From assembly GCA_032629725.1 (NCBI GenBank), contig JAFEVB010000009.1:315001-379000 (forward strand): a DNA stretch of 64,000 nt, given 5' to 3'. A program made the position numbers and the translations under genes. Of the stretch, positions 58,990-64,000 are shown in pieces (the stretch's first letter is position 1; every line of letters starts with the position of its first letter). Under the pieces are notes generated by a model. The model made no database searches. It worked only from the letters and a program-made list of their open reading frames with translations, and had not been told where the DNA came from. This DNA is from Gremmenia infestans (Eukaryota > Ascomycota > Leotiomycetes > Helotiales > Hamatocanthoscyphaceae).

Positions 58990-59598
58990 TCAATGCTTTT
59001 CAAACCCATTCCATCGTTGGAAATCTCCGGTATCCAAATCGAACAGGTCAAGCAACCGTCCGACCATTTGATCCACCAAATCATCAATCGAACCCGGTTT
59101 CGTATAGAACGCTGGCATAGATGGACAGATGATGGCGCCTGCTCTTGTAACTTCCAGCATATTCCTCAAATGTATCTCGCTCAGTGGAGTCTCTCTGACC
59201 GCTAAGACAAGCCTTCTCCGCTCCTTCAACATCACATCCGCCGCCCTCGAGATCAGGTCATCGCAATACCCGGCATGCACTGCAGCCAGAGTCTTCATAC
59301 TGCAAGGCAGGATGATCATGCCGTCCGCACGAAACGATCCGGAGGAAATAGGAGCGGATTGGTCGTGATTCGAATGTACGTGATCAGCCAGTGCACGCAC
59401 ATTGGCGGGCGTGTAATCTGTTTCGTACCGGATTGTTTCTTCGGCCCAGTGACTGAGAATGAGATGCGTTTCGACGTTTAGTCGACGGAGGACGGTGAGG
59501 AGCCTGATGCCGAGACATGCGCCTGTCGCACCGGTCATACCAATCACAATACGTTTTCGCCGGGGGTGGGTGCCATTTGTGGAGGATAGTTCGGGCAT
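58990..59598 (-). CDS. PAD1: Flavin prenyltransferase, UbiX/Pad1 type
   Basis: One exon, 202 residues from the ATG at 59598. The frame is open upstream but no closer Met exists and length fits UbiX proteins. The start MPELSSTNGTHPRRKRIVIG leads into the FMN-binding MTGATGACLGIRLL, then the catalytic-type LPCSMKTLAAVHAGYCDDLI, RAADVMLKERRRLVLAVRET, and the end of the fold PAFYTKPGSIDDLVDQMVGR. UbiX/Pad1 makes prenyl-FMN from FMN and dimethylallyl (pyro)phosphate, the cofactor of UbiD/Fdc1. The partner FDC1 is the divergent neighbour. In yeast the protein is mitochondrial; no obvious presequence is seen here. Confidence 0.92.
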   Translation of the reverse strand: MPELSSTNGTHPRRKRIVIGMTGATGACLGIRLLTVLRRLNVETHLILSHWAEETIRYETDYTPANVRALADHVHSNHDQSAPISSGSFRADGMIILPCSMKTLAAVHAGYCDDLISRAADVMLKERRRLVLAVRETPLSEIHLRNMLEVTRAGAIICPSMPAFYTKPGSIDDLVDQMVGRLLDLFDLDTGDFQRWNGFEKH

Positions 59599-60250
59599 GG
59601 TGAAAACCGGTATTTGATTCTTTGAATATTTGATTCCAATTGTGATCCTTGGTTGACTTTTCCGAAAATTAGGTGTCACTCTGAAAGATGCTCGGATGTG
59701 CTTCGATATTTGACAATGCGGAGAACAGAAACTTCTTGCTGAAAATGGGACTGAAGGGCCGTCAAGTTCATATATATGGATATATATATGTTCCTTCACT
59801 TCTTGATGACAATCACAATTTGAGCGCTGATGCGAAATACCTCCGAACCTCATCACTTGTTCGCACCGGACTCGCCACACCTGACTCGCCCTTGCCGAAC
59901 TCCATCGTGGAGCCTCCAGGACCCTCTCTAATCCAACTCCATCGAAAGACAGCCCCATACAGCCCCGAATTTTGGCTGTCGTGGCGTTGCCGGGCGCGTT
60001 TCCGGATGTTTTTAGTATTTTAGTGGGTCCTCCGAGGGTCACCGAATGAATCCGAACATATCCGAGAGCTCTCTTGCCCCGAAACTCGTATATAGTAGAC
60101 AGATTAACTCTTGTCCGAAACAAACTATATAAGTACAATCCCGCGCTTATTTGATAGCTCATTAGCAATACCATAAATACCCACTACATCTACATCAACT
60201 TTTCGCCATCCAAAAAAACATCAATCAATAACACAACGTCAATCTCCATT
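59599..60250. promoter_or_regulatory. Shared bidirectional promoter of PAD1 and FDC1
   Basis: 652 bases separate the two starts. TATATAAG at 60126-60133 lies 118 bases before the FDC1 ATG. A TATATATA run near 59780-59789 could serve PAD1 on the other strand. An A/C-rich leader precedes FDC1. No inducer-binding motif was recognised. Confidence 0.5.
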
Positions 60251-61792
60251 ATGTCAACAGACAAAAGCTACCACCTTTCCAAGTCCAATCAGGACTTGCC
60301 TCATATGAATTTCCGTTCTTTTGTCGAAGCACTTAAAGAGGATGGCGACTTGATCGAAATCAATGAAGAGATCGACCCTCATCTCGAGGCGGGGGCTATC
60401 ATTCGCAAAGTCTGCGAGACCAACGACAAAGCTCCGCTTTTTAATAACATGAAGGGCGCGAAAGATGGACTCTGGCGTCTTCTTGGAGCTCCAGCATCCC
60501 TACGCCGCAATCCCGAGGAAAAGTACGGCCGCATCGCTCGCCATCTCGCACTTCCGCCCACGGCGTCTATGAAGGATATCATCGATAAAATGTTGTCTGC
60601 CGCTCACACCGAGCCCATCCCTCCAAACGTTGTGGGGGACGGACCAGTCAAGGAGAACAAGCTATTCGGTGATGATTTCGACCTCGATTCCCTTCCCGCG
60701 CCACATCTTCACCAAGCAGACGGTGGAAAATACGTCCAGACATACGGCATGCACATTGTGCAAACACCAGACAAGTCATGGACCAATTGGTCCATAGCTC
60801 GAGCCATGGTGCATGACAAAAACCATCTCACTGGTCTAGTTATCGAGCCGCAACACCTATGGCAGATTCATCAAATGTGGAAGAAAGAGAGGAAAGACGT
60901 ACCATGGGCACTTGCGTTCGGCGTCCCACCTGCTGCAATCATGGCCTCTTCCATGCCCATTCCCGACGGTGTCACCGAAGCAGGCTACATTGGTGCTATG
61001 ACCGGCAACGCGCTGGATGTCGTGAAATGTGAGACGAACGATCTCTACGTACCTGCTAACGCCGAGATCGTCTTTGAGGGCACGCTTTCCATTACCGAGA
61101 CGGGCCCTGAAGGGCCATTTGGTGAAATGCACGGATACGTTTTCCCTAGAGACACACACCCGTGGCCCAAGTACAAGGTGAATGCCATCACCTACCGGAA
61201 TGGGGCTATCATGCCGGTCTCGAATTGTGGGCGCATCACCGACGAGACACATACCTTGATCGGCTCCCTTGCTGCTGCAGAAATCCGTCGAGTGTGCCAG
61301 GATGCCGGACTTCCGATCACAGATGCTTTCGCGCCGTTCGAGACGCAGGTAACGTGGGTGGCGCTCAAAGTGGATATCCAGAAGCTCAAGACTATGAACA
61401 CCACGCCCGAGGACTTCCGCAAGAAGGTGGGAGACTTGGTCTTTGCCCACAAAGCGGGATATACGATCCATCGACTCGTACTCGTTGGAAATGATATTGA
61501 TGTGTATGAGTGGAAAGATATCATGTATGCCTTCAGCACTCGATGTCGACCGAATAAGGACGAGACATTCTTTGAGGATTGCAGAGGCTTCCCGCTGATT
61601 CCATATATGAGTCATGGGACAGGAAACCCTGTGAAGGGTGGGAAGGTCGTGAGTGATGCGCTGATGCCGAGCGAATATAAGGGCGAGCAGGATTGGCAGC
61701 AAGCTAGTTTCAAGCACTCGTATCCGGAGAAGCTGCAAGAGAGTGTCAATGCTAGGTGGTCGGAGACTTGGGGGTTTTCGGCGGAAAAATAG
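60251..61792 (+). CDS. FDC1: Ferulic/cinnamic acid decarboxylase, UbiD family (Fdc1)
   Basis: One exon, 513 residues, close to Aspergillus and yeast Fdc1 length. The N-terminal NFRSFVEALKEDGDLIEI is the UbiD start. The active-site elements are in place: Arg184 in SIARAMV and Glu287 and Glu292 in PEGPFGEMHGY, matching by motif the Arg-Glu-Glu set of Aspergillus Fdc1. GVPPAAIMASSMPIP and SNCGRITDETHTLIGSL are also family signatures. It decarboxylates cinnamic, ferulic and similar acids to styrenes with prenyl-FMN from PAD1. The usual role is detoxification of plant phenolics or of the decay product pentadiene-type acids. Codon use is GC-rich and ordinary. Confidence 0.95.
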   Translation: MSTDKSYHLSKSNQDLPHMNFRSFVEALKEDGDLIEINEEIDPHLEAGAIIRKVCETNDKAPLFNNMKGAKDGLWRLLGAPASLRRNPEEKYGRIARHLALPPTASMKDIIDKMLSAAHTEPIPPNVVGDGPVKENKLFGDDFDLDSLPAPHLHQADGGKYVQTYGMHIVQTPDKSWTNWSIARAMVHDKNHLTGLVIEPQHLWQIHQMWKKERKDVPWALAFGVPPAAIMASSMPIPDGVTEAGYIGAMTGNALDVVKCETNDLYVPANAEIVFEGTLSITETGPEGPFGEMHGYVFPRDTHPWPKYKVNAITYRNGAIMPVSNCGRITDETHTLIGSLAAAEIRRVCQDAGLPITDAFAPFETQVTWVALKVDIQKLKTMNTTPEDFRKKVGDLVFAHKAGYTIHRLVLVGNDIDVYEWKDIMYAFSTRCRPNKDETFFEDCRGFPLIPYMSHGTGNPVKGGKVVSDALMPSEYKGEQDWQQASFKHSYPEKLQESVNARWSETWGFSAEK

Positions 61793-62245
61793 ACTAAACA
61801 GCTAAATTATCAAAAATACAAATACCATAATCTTGTTAGCAAAAGACTTTTCAATCATTTACTACTGAAAAGTCAAAGCAAAATCCGGGAAGATATGTTG
61901 TAAGCTAATCGATTTGTTTATAAATTAGTTAGATTGAATTATACCTTGTATTAATAAAAGATACTTCACGACTATATTGAGAAGATATAAGCGTCGCATT
62001 AGAAAATACAAATGAAGATCAGAAGAGATGAATATGGAGCGAGAAACCAAGTATATTTACAAAATACTGGAGTCAGTTACTACAGCAACACGTTTGCGAT
62101 ACCGTAAACGCGGCTGGAAAGCCTCGTCAAAGTAGAGTCGTCGCTGCCAAATAACAAAGCACAACATCCAACATCGAACAACGCTTAACTCCATAAACCA
62201 TACAAAACCACCAGAAAGCCCCTCTAACCATCTGCCACTCCCAAA
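61793..62245. other. Intergenic spacer between FDC1 and the aprataxin gene
   Basis: AT-rich on the left side (61800-62000), then a C/A-rich leader before the ATG at 62246. Nothing else seen. Confidence 0.4.
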
Positions 62246-63170
62246 ATGCCACCATCAAAGCCCGAACAAGCCAACCCCACAGAAGAAATACCCAGCACCA
62301 CACCTACAGCCTCGTCTTCATCCTCAGCCTCGCGCCCAAACGCCTGTACGTCCCCTTCTCCCGCCCTACCTTCCCCCAAACTATCCATACATACTAACCC
62401 CTCCCACAGTCACAACCCTCATGTCCCGCAAACGCCCCTCCACCACCTCACCCACCACGCAATCGCAACCCCCCAAACGCACCCCTCCCTCCCGCGACGG
62501 TCTCCTCCCCTACATCACCCACCCCTCCTCCTACCCCTCCACGCGCGTCATCTACCACAATCCCTCCTTCGTCGCCATCCACGACCTATACCCGAAATCC
62601 AGCGTCCACACACTACTCCTCCCACGCTCAGAAACACACATGCTTATGCACCCCTGCGACGCGTTTGACGATGCGGAGTTCCTCGCGGGTGTGAAGGCTG
62701 AGGCTGCAAAGCTGAAGGTGCTGGTTGCGAGGGAGTTGAGGAGGGTGTATGGGCCTGGGTCGAAGGCGGATGAGGAGAGGGAGAGGGTTTTGAATGGGGA
62801 TGTTGAAGCGGACGGGGATGTGGATGTGGATGTAGATGTGGATGCAGACTTACCACAAGGACGGGATTGGGAAAAGGAGGTCATGGTGGGTGTTCATGCT
62901 GGACCTAGTATGAATCATTTACACGTACATGTCCTGAGCGTTGATCGGTATTCGGAGTGCTTGAAACATCGGAAGCATTATAACAGCTTTGCGACGGAGT
63001 TCTTTGTGCCGTTGGAGGAGTTCCCGCTGGGCAGGGAAGCGGTAAGGAGAAGGTCGAATACGATTAGTGGGGATATGAAGTGTTGGAGGTGTGGGGAGAA
63101 TTTCGGGAACAGGTTCAAGGAGCTAAAGGCGCATTTGAAGGCGGAATTTGAGGCGTGGAAGAGGGAATGA
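62246..63170 (+). CDS. HNT3: Aprataxin-like DNA deadenylase
   Basis: Two exons, 62246-62345 and 62410-63170, 286 residues. The intron has GTACGT, an ACTAACC branch site and a CACAG acceptor. After a disordered start and the basic MSRKRPST, the HIT core opens with PYITHPSSYP and VIYHNPSFVAIHDLYPKSSV, followed by HTLLLPRSETHML. The catalytic HIT triad is in MNHLHVHVLSVD. The C-terminus has the aprataxin C2HE finger: CWRCGENFGNRFKELKAHLK and FEAWKRE. Aprataxin removes AMP from 5' ends of aborted ligation products in the nucleus. An acidic insert of alternating Asp and Val (DVDVDVDVDADL) lies before the catalytic strand. Confidence 0.9.
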
Positions 63171-63480
63171 GGAGAGGGAATTGAGCAAGGACAATGGAGG
63201 TTGTCCTGTCATTAATATCAAAAAGGCAGGCAGATGCATCAAAGGCTAGAAGGTAGTTGGAGGGGGGTATAAGGCAAAACCCCTCTTAATCCTTAAGCCA
63301 ACTGGATATCTCTGGCTCTATGCTGCTGATGTGCACGTTGAATGAATAATAATAGTAGAAGAGATGATATACTATTTCGGTATTAGATCGCAGGATCTAT
63401 ACTAGGGGGTTTAGTCTATCTGGACTGTTTGCGCGGACAAACACTAGATATAGTTGGTAAATAGACCTAGCAATCTTTAT

Positions 63481-64000
63481 ATACCGCAAGATCCTTCAAG
63501 GCAAAGTATCTAAACAGACCAGTTCTCGTCCGAAGCCAAAGGTTTCCAAATCAACAACCCTGGCATATGAAGTGGAAGAAGTGGTCCAGGAGCCAAGCAA
63601 GTCTATGTCACCACCGCCACGAACGCCGCGAGCTGGAAAGCCAAGCTCGATTGGGACGAAGAGAAAGCGAGCACGTTTATCTGATCCGAAGATGAATACA
63701 ATTGCCGCTTCTGCTCATGGGTGTTCTCTGACGGTCGCGACTCTGTGAACGAAAATATAGAGACACATACTTTCACAGAAGGCCCTCGGGTCTGGGAAAA
63801 ACCAAGGACCTGCCATGATTGTGGGAAAGAGGAGCGAAGATTGAGGCGAAAGTAGTTCGTGAGGGTGACTACCGTTGAAGAAAGCGACCTCACACAAGAC
63901 AACGAATTTATTGATGGCAATGTTCCAAATTCCATTAAGTGGCGTGTTCAGCAAAATACTTTGCGGCTTGGTCCCCCGCTTTCCTTCCAAAAACCACGCA
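63481..64000 (+). pseudogene. Relic of a Cys-containing protein gene, runs off the window
   Basis: One plus-strand frame reads as protein to the end of the window despite stops at 63511 (TAA), 63568 (TGA), 63682 (TGA) and 63853 (TAG). Readable parts: QVYVTTATNAASWKAKLDWD, EEKASTF, EDEYNCRFCSWVFSDGRDSV, TEGPRVWEKPRTCHDCGKEE, and after the last stop FVRVTTVEESDLTQDNEFID. CRFC and CHDC could bind one zinc. There is no frameshift. The 5' part may extend to 63364 but is harder to read. The family is not recognised. Confidence 0.5.

Noticed and set aside
60857..61738. Long minus-strand open frame of about 290 codons
   Set aside because: It lies fully inside FDC1 on the opposite strand and has no family signature; it is an antisense shadow of a GC-rich gene.
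1..64000. CRISPR array, bacterial operon or phage-type system
   Set aside because: Introns, fungal families and gene spacing show a eukaryotic nuclear region; no regularly spaced repeats of that kind exist.

Overview
The window is nuclear DNA of a filamentous ascomycete (Pezizomycotina). Genes sit on both strands and are cut by short introns of about 45 to 230 bases, mostly GT..AG with a CTAAY-type branch site shortly before the acceptor. The families fit: Zn2Cys6 regulators, DUF3632, full-size ABCC transporter, DHA2 exporter, PAD1/FDC1 pair. The general feel is Leotiomycete-like, but that is an impression and not a search result. Exon boundaries were worked out by hand from reading frame, splice sites and family resemblance.

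Layout. 1-17.9 kb: 3' end of a cystinosin, two adjacent Cys-containing unknown proteins, an unknown multi-exon gene with an unresolved frame jump, a coiled-coil protein, an SMI1/KNR4 protein, a DHA2 MFS exporter with an apparent one-base frameshift, and the RNA polymerase III subunit RPC53. 18-21.6 kb: a degraded stretch with a truncated gene start, a palindromic repeat, a decayed ORF and a broken protein kinase. 22-28.3 kb: a Zn2Cys6 regulator and a 1164-residue GHKL-type ATPase followed by a long coiled coil (MORC-like layout). 28.3-34.4 kb: mostly gene-poor, with two broken genes and a DUF3632 gene. 34.4-39.1 kb: a full-size ABCC transporter. 39.1-43.9 kb: gene-poor, AT-rich in places, with a class III aminotransferase relic. 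43.9-53.3 kb: a small secreted Cys-rich protein, an MFS transporter, an apparently frameshifted unknown, a UBA-RWD-DEAH RNA helicase whose 3' end is tandemly duplicated, and a C2H2 protein. 54-63.2 kb: F-box protein, second Zn2Cys6 regulator, divergent PAD1-FDC1 pair, aprataxin. The window ends inside another relic.

The most coherent functional unit is PAD1 (flavin prenyltransferase) with FDC1 (prenyl-FMN-dependent decarboxylase), head to head over a shared 652-base promoter; together they would decarboxylate cinnamic-type acids. The Zn2Cys6 gene beside them could be a local regulator, but only position supports that. Several relics are broken by in-frame stops without indels, as point-mutation decay such as RIP would leave. 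The MORC-like GHKL protein is the best candidate here for an undescribed system.
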